In this document: positions 8,276 through 16,984 of the stretch, piece by piece | Layout of the letters: each line of letters opens with the position of its first letter | Numbering within the stretch: position 1 is the first letter of the stretch | Source of the DNA: Verrucomicrobiota bacterium | GTDB lineage: Bacteria; Verrucomicrobiota; Verrucomicrobiae; Limisphaerales; UBA11358 | Assembly (NCBI GenBank): GCA_014860005.1 | Contig: JACZKP010000008.1 | Span: forward strand, 1 to 25,462 | Direction: 5' to 3' | Length of the DNA stretch: 25,462 bases | The notes under the pieces: generated by a model | Databases searched by the model: none | What the model was told of the DNA's origin: nothing | The model's input: the letters and a program-made list of their open reading frames with translations, nothing else | Translations under genes and position numbers: made by a program

Positions 8276-8335
8276 GTCGAGTTCTATGTTGTGATCAGCA
8301 GAAACAGGAACGAGATAGTGACTGAGTGTTGGTTC

Positions 8336-11300
8336 TCATGGCTCGTTGTCGTTGTTGGATAAGGGTTGTTTCGCATTCGCAGACGGAAGGTGGGTCAAAC
8401 CCGGAACCTGAAAATAACCCTGCGCGGCGCCGGCCACATCGAGCCGATAGATCGGATCCTGCATCAGGCAGACCCGGCGGTCGGCAGCGGGAATCGTTGT
8501 CGTGTAAATGCGCAGTTCCCCCGCCACGCTGGTGACGATTTCCTCGCGCCAATCGCCGAGAATATCCGCAACCGCCACCACCGTGCCCTCGATGCGGGTC
8601 GGATGCTCGCCGCCACCGAAGTCCCGCAACCGACCGCGAGCCAGCAGTTCGCGTTGGAGATCGCCATCCCAATACGCCGCGCGCGGCGCCAGACCTCCCA
8701 AGTCATCCGTTCCCAGCGCTTGCCCCTGAGCATTGAACAGCCAGCGCTTTTCCGGGAAGTCACGTTCGCCCCCGTAACTCTCCACGCCGGGATGCGCGGG
8801 ATCAATGTCCGCGCACAAGCCGGAGGAATGGATGTGAACCGTCGGTTCGTTCAACCCCCAAAGTATCTTGCCGGTCTTGCCGTCCACCATGCAGATGCCG
8901 TGGCGCGACTGGCGCGTCTCGAAACCGTATTGGATTTGCAGCCCGGGCCGCGCCGGATCCAATCCGCCCACCGTCACATGATCGGGATGACCCATTCCGA
9001 GGGACCAAAGTCCGGTGCCGTTGTCGTCCAGGACTGCGGCGCCGAAAATCACCTCGTCCCGACCATCGCCATCCAGATCGGCGGCACGGAGAATGTGAGC
9101 GCCCTGACCGCGGTAGCGAGGACCGGCTTCGCGATCATTCCAACTCCAGAGTTCGCGCAGTTGACGGTTGTGGAATTCGTAGGCGACGACCTTGATGGTG
9201 TTGTAAGTGCCGCGATTGACGATCAGGCACGGCGTCTTGCCATCGAGATAGGCCACGCCCAGTTGGTTGCGACAATAGTAATTGTAATCGGGAAAACCAT
9301 CGCGCGACGGCCACGGCGCACGAGTGATTTCCTGACCAGTGAGGCCATCTAGAATCGAGAGCCATTCCGGGCCGCTCGTCACCTTGCCTTCGGGATCGCG
9401 CGGATCGCCCTCGCCGGTCTTGACGGCAACCTCTGCGCGGCCATCGCCATCAAAATCAAAAACTATCAACGGCGAATACCAGATGCCCTGTTCAATGGAT
9501 CGGCCAAGGTCGCGTCGCCAAAGGAATTTCCCGTCGTGCCGATAAGCTTCAAGCTGGTAAGTGCCCGGACTGGGCTTCCAATACTTGATGTACGGATCCA
9601 CATTCGCGTTGGGCTGTTTGATGATGAAATCGTAGCGGCCATCACCGGTGAGATCGGCAATGCCCACCTTCTGAAACGTGTGATCGCCATCCAGCGGCAC
9701 GCGCAGGAAAGACTGGCCCGCATCTGATGGCGTGGCGGAGGCAGTTTCAGAAGGCGTCCCTTCCTGGCCTTCATTTACCGGGCGCACGAAGTAGTGCAGC
9801 CTCCCACCGGGTGGTTTGGCATCCACGAAATCGGTCGTGCGGTTCAGCGGCGTGCGGTTCAAACGCACCGGGGTTGACTCGTCCGTGCGCCGGTAAAGAT
9901 CAAAGGCGATATCCGGCGAATCCGTTTTCAGTAGCCGCCAGCCCACATAGACATCGCCGCCCGCCGTGGGCATGGCGATCAAACCGCGATTCAGTTTCTC
10001 CTGCACGCGTTCCCGTGCGTAACCTTGAACGCGGGGTTTCTCCCCACGGGGCCGGCCTCCGGGACGCAACGCCACGTCGTCGAGCAACAAATCGCCCGCA
10101 CCTCGACCCACGAACCGGACATAGATTTGATCGCAGCCTTCGGGCACGAGCGCTTCCGCGCTCAACAACTGCCACTGGTCTGTGGCGCGCAACGCATCGC
10201 TGCCGATGCTCCAACTCACGACCTTGCCTTGCGCCAGCGCCACCACGGCCAGTTCCACACCGCCCCGGCCTTTGACCCACGCGCTCGCCGTGAACGTCTG
10301 GCCGGACTGGACATCATGCCGTGTCGAGTTTGAAAAGGCCCAGTCAAGCTCGCCGTCGTGTCGGAGCCGGACGGCGCTGCTACCGGAACGCGCTTCTGCG
10401 GAAAGTTCCGCCGAGCCTACGCTGGCGCGCGACCACCAACCCCAGCCTTCAAGTTTGGGTTGCTCGAAGTCGGCGTTGCGGATCGGGAGCGTTCGCAGCC
10501 ACCCCATGCGCTGTTGCCAGTCGCGCAAATAATTCTCGCGCCAGCGGTTCACGGTTTTGGCCCCGGGGAAATTCCCTTCGCGCAGTGCCGGATCGGGATT
10601 GTCCGTCCAGTAGGGACGCGCGGGTTCAGGCCGCACGAACGCCCCGCCCCAGCTTTCGCCCGCCGGATTCTCCGCATCGCCGCGCAAAAGGTAGAGCACC
10701 GACGGCGTGTCGCCCATTTTGATGTCGGCCTTCTTCACCGCCAGTAGATCACCCAGCACGCCGTGTCCCTTGACGTGGCGGGCAATGAACTCGCGGTTGC
10801 CAAGCTCGCCCGCCTGATTGCCGCCAACATACATCCCGCGAAACGTCGTCTCCGCCTCGATGAGCCAGAGGTCCGGGTGCTGTTGAACCACATAATCCCG
10901 CGCCGCTTGGTCCATGCGCCGATTCCACGAGCTGATGAAATAGACGCGGAGTTTCGGTTTGATGTCGGGGGCGTCGTGCAGCGCCTGGGCCACGTCGGTG
11001 ATCGAACCCCACACCAGAATCCAGAGCGGGCGTGAATCGTCCGCGCGGGCGCGTTCAATGATCCGCCGTGAACCTTCGGTGGGCGTCGAAAAGCCGGCTT
11101 GGGGAGCGGAATCCACCGCGCCTTGTTTGATGATTGCGCGTAGTTTGTCGGGGCTGGGAAACCGCGCTGACTGTGCCCGTAGTTTGGAATAATCCGCCGC
11201 GTAAGCATCGAGAACTTCCAGAATGTGTTGCTTGCGGCCCGCGTGCGGCGGCGAGGAAATCAATCCTTCGGTGTCGAACAGGTCCGCATACATCAAGTAG

Positions 11301-11482
11301 TGAACCATGGATTGGAAATCGTCCGGGTCCGATCCGCCGATGTCCGTGGAGACGATGATGCGAAAGCGTTCACCGGCCAGCGCGCCGCCGGACGGCTGGG
11401 CCGGAGCGGCGTCCGGGTGACAGACCCCGATCGCCAGGAAAAACAGCAGGAGGAGAAGCCTGAAAATGTTCGAGGTGCCCAT
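8336..11482 (-). CDS. Sde182/DUF1593-like, CBM-like and PL11 rhamnogalacturonan lyase fusion
   Basis: 1048 residues from ATG 11482, 11 bases after the upstream stop; the longer start at 11596 would overlap that gene. Order: signal peptide (~1-30); nucleoside-hydrolase-like domain of the Sde182/DUF1593 family (~38-330) with RIIVSTDIGGSDPDD at ~41-55 and the LWILVWGSITDVAQALHDAP strand; a CBM4/9-type jelly roll (~335-474) opening with IRNADFE and closing with GDLLLDDVAL; then a PL11 rhamnogalacturonan lyase beta-propeller (~490-1035). PL11 is shown by the opening NRGLIAM...YVGWRLLKTDSPDIAFDLYR, the repeated Asp-rich calcium loops DLTGDGRYD, DFDGDGRAE and DLDGDGRDE, and the closing QDPIYR...GYFQVPG. 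PL11 enzymes cut the rhamnose-galacturonate backbone by beta-elimination and use Ca2+. DUF1593 founders were described as cellulose-binding proteins. I know of no standard DUF1593-PL11 architecture. The enzyme should be exported. Confidence 0.9.
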   Translation of the reverse strand: MGTSNIFRLLLLLFFLAIGVCHPDAAPAQPSGGALAGERFRIIVSTDIGGSDPDDFQSMVHYLMYADLFDTEGLISSPPHAGRKQHILEVLDAYAADYSKLRAQSARFPSPDKLRAIIKQGAVDSAPQAGFSTPTEGSRRIIERARADDSRPLWILVWGSITDVAQALHDAPDIKPKLRVYFISSWNRRMDQAARDYVVQQHPDLWLIEAETTFRGMYVGGNQAGELGNREFIARHVKGHGVLGDLLAVKKADIKMGDTPSVLYLLRGDAENPAGESWGGAFVRPEPARPYWTDNPDPALREGNFPGAKTVNRWRENYLRDWQQRMGWLRTLPIRNADFEQPKLEGWGWWSRASVGSAELSAEARSGSSAVRLRHDGELDWAFSNSTRHDVQSGQTFTASAWVKGRGGVELAVVALAQGKVVSWSIGSDALRATDQWQLLSAEALVPEGCDQIYVRFVGRGAGDLLLDDVALRPGGRPRGEKPRVQGYARERVQEKLNRGLIAMPTAGGDVYVGWRLLKTDSPDIAFDLYRRTDESTPVRLNRTPLNRTTDFVDAKPPGGRLHYFVRPVNEGQEGTPSETASATPSDAGQSFLRVPLDGDHTFQKVGIADLTGDGRYDFIIKQPNANVDPYIKYWKPSPGTYQLEAYRHDGKFLWRRDLGRSIEQGIWYSPLIVFDFDGDGRAEVAVKTGEGDPRDPEGKVTSGPEWLSILDGLTGQEITRAPWPSRDGFPDYNYYCRNQLGVAYLDGKTPCLIVNRGTYNTIKVVAYEFHNRQLRELWSWNDREAGPRYRGQGAHILRAADLDGDGRDEVIFGAAVLDDNGTGLWSLGMGHPDHVTVGGLDPARPGLQIQYGFETRQSRHGICMVDGKTGKILWGLNEPTVHIHSSGLCADIDPAHPGVESYGGERDFPEKRWLFNAQGQALGTDDLGGLAPRAAYWDGDLQRELLARGRLRDFGGGEHPTRIEGTVVAVADILGDWREEIVTSVAGELRIYTTTIPAADRRVCLMQDPIYRLDVAGAAQGYFQVPGLTHLPSANAKQPLSNNDNEP

Positions 11483-11493
11483 GGTTCGCTTGT

Positions 11494-13110
11494 TTACGGC
11501 TTGGTTAGCAACAGGACGGCATCGCCGGGGAAAGGCGATTTGAAATCGCGCGTGTAGCCGCCGCTGATTTCTTTGCGCTCGGGGTTCGGGTGCCATTGCC
11601 CGGTGCGCGGATCAAACCAGCGGATGCGCCAGCCGCCCGGCGGTAGGTGCAGGCGACACGCCGCGGGAGTTTCGGCGACGTTGGCGGTTTCCGGCACGCG
11701 CGAATCGGGATTTTGCAGATAGGCGATGATGGCTTTTTCTCCGGCGATGAGTTTAACGGAGTGGCCATCGTTGCCGGTCATCGGATCATTCGGTTGCAGA
11801 CCCACCAGGGTCAGCTTCGACTCGGCGAAGAACGTTTTGATGTGACGGAAATCCGCCGCACCGTCGTCCAGCCGCCCGTCGCGCACAGCAGTGAGGTAGC
11901 CGTGCATGCCCTGCAGTCGGTTGGTGGCGGAGTACGGCTCGAACGTGTTCAAGCCGCCGTACGTCGCGTGGCCGCCGCTGAGGAGACTGGCCCACAGCAA
12001 GCGCCGGAAGAAATAGCGATCATGCTTGGGCGAGATGTAATTGCCGTAGCGGTCCTCATCGAGGACCACCGGATCGTTGCCCCGCGCGCGGTATTGGTGG
12101 ATGAGCGCGCCGGCCACCTGGTCGCGATCCTCCAGCGTGATGATGTCCGACCATTCCGCGTCCACGAACGAGTAACCTTGGAAGCGTTGTTGGTGATTGC
12201 TCAGGAGCGTGCCCCACGGCTCGCGCGCCTGCATGTCGCGCCCGATGCGATGGATCGTGGCCGGGTCAGCATTGCGGTTGCCCGGGCCGGGTGAGATGTG
12301 GCTGTCATTGGAAATGCACCACTGCACGTTCGGGAAAGCGGAGAACCGGGCCTGGGCATAACGGGCCACGAGTTGCGCCGCGCGATCCCCTTCACCGTAG
12401 CGCTTCAGTTCCGGCCAATCTTCGCCATAGGGAATCAACTGAAACTGGATGTGCGGATATTTCTCCAGGGCATAAATCAGCCGGCGCTCGATCTCATCCC
12501 AGTAAGCCAGGTCCAGTCCCTGCCGATCTTTGGTGAACAACGCCGCGACATCATGCCGCCCGCGACAGAACCAGGTGCGGATTTTGTTGAAGCCAACCTG
12601 CGCCGCCTCATCCATGTATTGCTGCCAAAGCGGCTCGCTATCCGTGACGTAACGATAGGCCGTGTCGCCGAGGTGCAAGAACCACTCGCCATTGTCATAA
12701 GCGAACTGACGCTGATCCTGCGGATGCTGGCGCAGTTTGCCGGGCGATGGCGACGGGCGCACCTCGAACGTGCCGCGCTTGCCATCGAGCGCCGGGCGAT
12801 TCGCCACGCTGCGCCATTTCCACGGACCGGCTTGCGCACAATAGGCGCGGCCTGCCCACTTGTTGCCGCCGCGGTAAAACCCCTCCGCTTTGATCTCCTT
12901 TCCATCCGGCAAAGTGAAAATGAAATGCAGTTCGACATCCAGAAACGGATTGCCGCCGGGCGCATCGAGCGACAGTTCAATTTGCCAGACGCCACGATGC
13001 GGAGCGGTGGGAGTGGCAGTGACGAAGTTCGCGGCTGCCGCGCTGATTGCGAGGAGACAGAGGAAGCTCGTCGTCCGGCAAAGGCGGAGAACGCTGGCTG
13101 TGGATCTCAT
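11494..13110 (-). CDS. DUF5060-DUF4038 glycoside hydrolase (GH140-like)
   Basis: 538 residues from ATG 13110, giving a Sec signal (~1-27). The longer frame to 13272 lies over the upstream gene and encodes nothing signal-like, so it is rejected. Residues ~35-120 match the DUF5060 N-terminal beta-sandwich (GVWQIELSLDAPGGNPFLDVE, AGPWKWRS, GTFEV). Residues ~135-430 are the DUF4038 TIM barrel: FLHLGDTAYR, FNKIRTW and SGGHATYGG. Candidate catalytic residues by analogy with the family are the Asp in CISNDSH (~269) and the Glu in VVLDEDRYGN (~352). The last ~90 residues resemble the collagen-binding-like C-terminal beta domain (WFDPRTGQWHPN). Family members hydrolyse plant-polymer side chains; the founding GH140 enzyme is an apiosidase. 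Specificity here is unknown. Confidence 0.88.
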   Translation of the reverse strand: MRSTASVLRLCRTTSFLCLLAISAAAANFVTATPTAPHRGVWQIELSLDAPGGNPFLDVELHFIFTLPDGKEIKAEGFYRGGNKWAGRAYCAQAGPWKWRSVANRPALDGKRGTFEVRPSPSPGKLRQHPQDQRQFAYDNGEWFLHLGDTAYRYVTDSEPLWQQYMDEAAQVGFNKIRTWFCRGRHDVAALFTKDRQGLDLAYWDEIERRLIYALEKYPHIQFQLIPYGEDWPELKRYGEGDRAAQLVARYAQARFSAFPNVQWCISNDSHISPGPGNRNADPATIHRIGRDMQAREPWGTLLSNHQQRFQGYSFVDAEWSDIITLEDRDQVAGALIHQYRARGNDPVVLDEDRYGNYISPKHDRYFFRRLLWASLLSGGHATYGGLNTFEPYSATNRLQGMHGYLTAVRDGRLDDGAADFRHIKTFFAESKLTLVGLQPNDPMTGNDGHSVKLIAGEKAIIAYLQNPDSRVPETANVAETPAACRLHLPPGGWRIRWFDPRTGQWHPNPERKEISGGYTRDFKSPFPGDAVLLLTKP

Positions 13111-13162
13111 AATTCTGGAGCTAGTTGTTCGACGATCGTTTGTCCGTGGGGCGCTGAAGACT

Positions 13163-14548
13163 TCATCGTGACTCCAAAACCAGCACCCAGTCATTGCCGG
13201 ATTGTTCCTCGCCGGGCGGGTCAAAACTGCGGCGGCCCTTGTTCTCGGACTCGCCAATGACCGCCGTCGCACCGGTGCGGGGGTTGAACCACGATGAATT
13301 CACTTTCCCACCGCTCAACTTGCCAAGCTGGATGTCCAGCGTCCGGCCGGTGGGAGTATAGACCAGCGCATAGCCGTCGCCGCGCAAGGCCAGGCACATT
13401 TCCCACGGGCGCTCCTGCTCGAAGGCCAGCAGTGACAGGTCCGGCCGTTGCGTCAGAAACGGACGGGCCTCGATCAGCTTCCGCAAGTACCCCATCTGCT
13501 TCGCGCTGGGCGCGTCGAGCGCGTCGAACCAGAACTCTTTCGGCCCGGCAATGCCCGGATAGTCTGGCGAATGCATCTGCCAGATGCTGTGATGGCCGTA
13601 GGTGTGACCCGCGGCGCCGGCGAACACCGCCCAGTACCCGGCCCGCCGCGCGTCGTCGTCCGTCGCGGTCGTGGGCGGGCGGCCATGCCGGAAACCGGGA
13701 TAGCTCGATTCGATGTCAATCACCGGCAACGTGGGTTTCATCGTATAAGCGTGCTCGACCATGAGCCAGTTCATCGCCCAGCGTCCGTGACCGGATTGCA
13801 GCGTGTGAAAATCCATCCACGGTTCGTTGTTCAGGAACCACGCCGTGCTGCCCGGGCCGCTGGTGTGATACGTCATCAGCACCTTCGAGTAATCCTCCGC
13901 ACCACTCACACCCACGGCGATGCCCCGCGCCATGGCCCGCCAGATGGCGCGGGCTTCATCCGTCGGCGCGGCCTTGTCGCCGCCGAGAATCCAGATGAGG
14001 TTCGCGTGATCCTTGAACCGCGCGCCGATGAAACGCCCGTAAGCCTCGGCGTTGGTTACATTGAAGAAGCCGTTCACCAGTCCGTTCTGCCAGTCGGAGA
14101 TGACCCACTTGCCCCAGGTGGGCAGCAGGCCGACGTGCAGTTGATGCTCCTCCGCGAGCCGCAACACCCGCTCGACATCATCCCAGTAATCGTTGTCCGG
14201 GCCGTCCTTCACGATGGGCTTGTCCGGGCGTTTCGGCTCGATGGGAACATGGCCATAGGCGTTCGGCGTGTCGGAACGCAGTTCGACGAGAGCAACGGTC
14301 TGGATGATGGTGAAGCCTTTGTCCCTGCGGTCGGCGAAATAGCGGCGCATATCCGCCTCATCGAGGTCGTGGATGAGTTGCCACGCCGTGTCCGCCAGCC
14401 AGAAGAAAGGTTTCCCGTCGGCGGTGATGAGGAAACGTTGGTTGTCGCTGACGCGCAATGCGGGCAGCGGCGCGGCCGTCGTGGTGGTGATTGCGACGAC
14501 GGCGAACAATGCCGTGCTCAACCGGCGAAATGAGATCATACGTTTCAT
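13163..14548 (-). CDS. GH140-type DUF4038 glycoside hydrolase, apiosidase-like
   Basis: 461 residues with a Sec signal (~1-26, a TTTTAA stretch before mature APLPALRVSDN). It has the closest fit to GH140: opening RVSDNQRFLITADGKPFFWLADTAW, the DKGFTIIQTVAL strand, VGLLPTWGKW, ILGGDKA with the candidate acid/base Asp (~191), and PVIDIESSYPG with the candidate nucleophile Glu (~280). A C-terminal beta domain ends with WFNPRTGA and DWVLVLESR, matching the family's putative collagen-binding-like domain. GH140 was defined on an enzyme that releases D-apiose from rhamnogalacturonan II; family-wide specificity is not settled. The start codon overlaps the upstream stop in an ATGA, so the two are probably translationally coupled. 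Exported. Confidence 0.9.
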   Translation of the reverse strand: MKRMISFRRLSTALFAVVAITTTTAAPLPALRVSDNQRFLITADGKPFFWLADTAWQLIHDLDEADMRRYFADRRDKGFTIIQTVALVELRSDTPNAYGHVPIEPKRPDKPIVKDGPDNDYWDDVERVLRLAEEHQLHVGLLPTWGKWVISDWQNGLVNGFFNVTNAEAYGRFIGARFKDHANLIWILGGDKAAPTDEARAIWRAMARGIAVGVSGAEDYSKVLMTYHTSGPGSTAWFLNNEPWMDFHTLQSGHGRWAMNWLMVEHAYTMKPTLPVIDIESSYPGFRHGRPPTTATDDDARRAGYWAVFAGAAGHTYGHHSIWQMHSPDYPGIAGPKEFWFDALDAPSAKQMGYLRKLIEARPFLTQRPDLSLLAFEQERPWEMCLALRGDGYALVYTPTGRTLDIQLGKLSGGKVNSSWFNPRTGATAVIGESENKGRRSFDPPGEEQSGNDWVLVLESR

Positions 14549-16965
14549 GGTGCGTGTTTCAGGATGAGTTGGCGGGTAAATGCGCCGCGACCGTCCACCC
14601 GGCTGCCAAAGAGTTGCAGGGCGCGAATTTCGCCGCGGAACTGCCGGTCCAGACCGTGGCCGTGCATGGTCTGATTGAAATTGCCGATGGCGAGCGGGCC
14701 GGGGTCCGCGCCGACTGCGCCAGCGTGGTAGGAGGTTCTACGATCCAACGCAGCGTCCGTCTTTGCGGGCGCGTCCAGCGCCTCGCTGAAATACCAATTC
14801 ACATTTTCGCCCGACTGCGTCGCGTCGTAAGTGACAGCGAAGAAAGTCCATTTCCCCACACGAAGTTTGCCGGGTGAACTATCGTTCTTAATGGCATCGG
14901 GCCATTGATTGACCGCGAGTCGCAGCCGGCCATCCGCGTGGCAGACCAGGTCAATTCCAGAATGATCCCGGTTCAGACAGAACAGAATGCGGTTGCCGCC
15001 GCTGCCGACTTGGAGACTCTCTGGTTTGAGCCAGCCCATGATCGTGAACGAGCGCAGACCGCGCACGTCTTCCAGCGCGGCCTCGCCAGCCTGCACCCAT
15101 CCCCACGGAGCGCCCTCCGGCAGTTGCAACGAGCCGCCATCACCACGACGGGCCGTGCCATGAATTTTCAACGCGGGCGTATCTCCAGACGGAAAGCCAG
15201 CGCGCACGATAGGTTCGCTGACGTTGCGGTCCACGGCGATCTGCTGAAAGGCCCGGGCGCTGCCGCCGTCCGCATCGCTGACCGTCAGCGTCACAGAATA
15301 CAGACCGGGCTTCTGAAAAACGTGTGTGGGATTGCGTTCATCACTGGTCGCGCCGTCGCCGAAGTCCCAACGCGCCACGCCGCCGGCACTCGCAAACTTC
15401 ACCGTCAGCGGCGGCAACCCGGCTGTAACCGACGCGGTGATCTTCGCCTCAGGCCGCAGCTTTTCGCCCGGCTGATAAGGCGTGAAGCGATAGGCCATGT
15501 CCGGCTTGGGCGCGGTCACGGTGAAATCACCGGCGCTGGCCGTGCCGACCGGCGTCACCGTCATTTCCCATGGATCAATGAGGTCCAACTTGTAAGGACG
15601 ATTGCCCGCCAGCGCGACCGTGTGCGGTCGCGGATCGGTACAATAGAGCAGATAAAATTCGCCCGGCTTCGCCAGCAGAAAACGGCCCTGGTCATTGCCC
15701 AGCGGTTGGAGTTCATGAAACGCCGGTGAGCGCGCCATGAAATCCTTGAGCCACTGGATGCGCTTGGGGCTTTCGCCCCGCAACACGCCGCCTTTGGCCC
15801 ACCAGAGCAGGTCCTCGGGATGCTTGTATGTTTCACCGTGGCCGACATAGCAGCCGCTCATCGTGCCGAGCCAGAACCGCTGCACCATTTCGCGCACGGT
15901 CAGGTTGCCCCAACCTTGGGGAATGTCGCCTTCGTACTTGCACTCATCGTAAACCACCGGCTTGCGATACTGCCCGTGGAACCGCACGCCGCCATTCATG
16001 TCGGAGGTTTGAATGCTGGCATGCGTGACCCACTCTTTCGTGTGGTCATACCACTTGCTACCGTTGTGGATTCCGCGCAATCGCCGGTGCGGGTCTTCCT
16101 GCTGCAGAATGGCGAAGAAACGATCCCAGTCCTCCCACTGCTTGTTGCCGCGATGGCCGGCAGGCCGCTGGGTCATGAAATCGTATTCGTTAGCCAGCGA
16201 CCACCAGACATTGCGGAACACGCCAAGCCGCGCAATGCAGTAACGCAAGTAGCGGTCGTCCTGGTCATCGGTCATTTCCGAGAAGCCCCAGCGGTCGTAG
16301 GGATGCCAGAGGATGAGGTCCGCTTCGATGCCGAGTTTCTGCAGATCGAGGATGCGCTGCTCGAAGTGCTGCCAGAAATTTGGATCGGGCCGGCTGAAAT
16401 CGAATTTGCCATCCGCGCCTTTCTGGAACGCAAAGAACTCCGGCTCGTTCTTGTTATAGGTATAGCTCTTGGGGAAGACGCAGAACCGGATTTTGTTGAA
16501 CGGCGCCGCGGCGAGCGTCTGGAGGGTTTGCTCCTGCATCGCGCGCGGCTGATGCGTCCAGGCGTAACACGTCGTGCCGAACTGATGATACGGCGTGCCA
16601 TCGGCGTAGCGCAGGTAGTACGTGTCAAACACTTCCACCGGTCCGTGGTTGCTACCCGTTGGCGGAGTAACCGTGAACGATCCGGCCTTGCCGTTTAATT
16701 CCGGCGCCTCACTGCGCGTTTCATAGCGCCACTCACCCACCGTGGGCGGGCTAAACCGGACCTTGTAAGTGCCGCCACCGTCCCAGAAGCCGGGCGCGGT
16801 GATTTCGTGGTTGCCCTGCCGGAACGTAGCGGACCATTGCACGTCCAGATACGGATTGCCCGAGACAGGGCCAGGGAGAGCGAGTTCAAAAACACCCCAG
16901 CGTTCCGTGGCCGCGGCGGTCAGTGCCAGGCCAAGTGCGAGGAGCAGGGAGAGAGTTTTGTTCAT
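14545..16965 (-). CDS. DUF5060 glycoside hydrolase with PKD and LamG-like modules
   Basis: 806 residues, signal peptide ~1-20 (LSLLLALGLALTAAA). Modules in order: DUF5060 beta-sandwich (~22-102: WGVFELALPGPVSGNPYLDV, FSPPTVGEWRYE); DUF4038/DUF5605-type TIM barrel (~120-425) with FNKIRFCVFPKSY, WWSLANEYDF carrying the likely acid/base Glu (~260) and VVYDECKYEGD carrying the likely nucleophile Glu (~341); a small beta domain (~430-498); one PKD domain (~505-580: ARWDFGDGATSDERNPTHVFQKPGLYSVTLTV); and a LamG/concanavalin-like module (~600-800: SFTIMGWLKPES, GKWTFFAVTYDA, RGEIRALQLF). This is a large multimodular exported glycosidase likely anchored to polymer by its accessory domains. It starts 20 bases after the upstream stop, without a visible Shine-Dalgarno site, and overlaps the next gene by 4 bases (ATGA). 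Confidence 0.9.
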   Translation of the reverse strand: MNKTLSLLLALGLALTAAATERWGVFELALPGPVSGNPYLDVQWSATFRQGNHEITAPGFWDGGGTYKVRFSPPTVGEWRYETRSEAPELNGKAGSFTVTPPTGSNHGPVEVFDTYYLRYADGTPYHQFGTTCYAWTHQPRAMQEQTLQTLAAAPFNKIRFCVFPKSYTYNKNEPEFFAFQKGADGKFDFSRPDPNFWQHFEQRILDLQKLGIEADLILWHPYDRWGFSEMTDDQDDRYLRYCIARLGVFRNVWWSLANEYDFMTQRPAGHRGNKQWEDWDRFFAILQQEDPHRRLRGIHNGSKWYDHTKEWVTHASIQTSDMNGGVRFHGQYRKPVVYDECKYEGDIPQGWGNLTVREMVQRFWLGTMSGCYVGHGETYKHPEDLLWWAKGGVLRGESPKRIQWLKDFMARSPAFHELQPLGNDQGRFLLAKPGEFYLLYCTDPRPHTVALAGNRPYKLDLIDPWEMTVTPVGTASAGDFTVTAPKPDMAYRFTPYQPGEKLRPEAKITASVTAGLPPLTVKFASAGGVARWDFGDGATSDERNPTHVFQKPGLYSVTLTVSDADGGSARAFQQIAVDRNVSEPIVRAGFPSGDTPALKIHGTARRGDGGSLQLPEGAPWGWVQAGEAALEDVRGLRSFTIMGWLKPESLQVGSGGNRILFCLNRDHSGIDLVCHADGRLRLAVNQWPDAIKNDSSPGKLRVGKWTFFAVTYDATQSGENVNWYFSEALDAPAKTDAALDRRTSYHAGAVGADPGPLAIGNFNQTMHGHGLDRQFRGEIRALQLFGSRVDGRGAFTRQLILKHAP

Positions 16966-16984
16966 TTGTGGTTAGTGCCCGGGT

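Noticed and set aside
11400..11482. Lipoprotein signal in the PL11 fusion (Cys after LAIGV)
   Set aside because: The residue before Cys is Val, not Gly, Ala or Ser, so a lipobox is not supported. An ordinary signal peptide ending near APAQ fits better.
13448..14533. Plus-strand 361-codon open frame
   Set aside because: Lies entirely opposite a clear GH140-type gene, and its translation has no recognisable domain.
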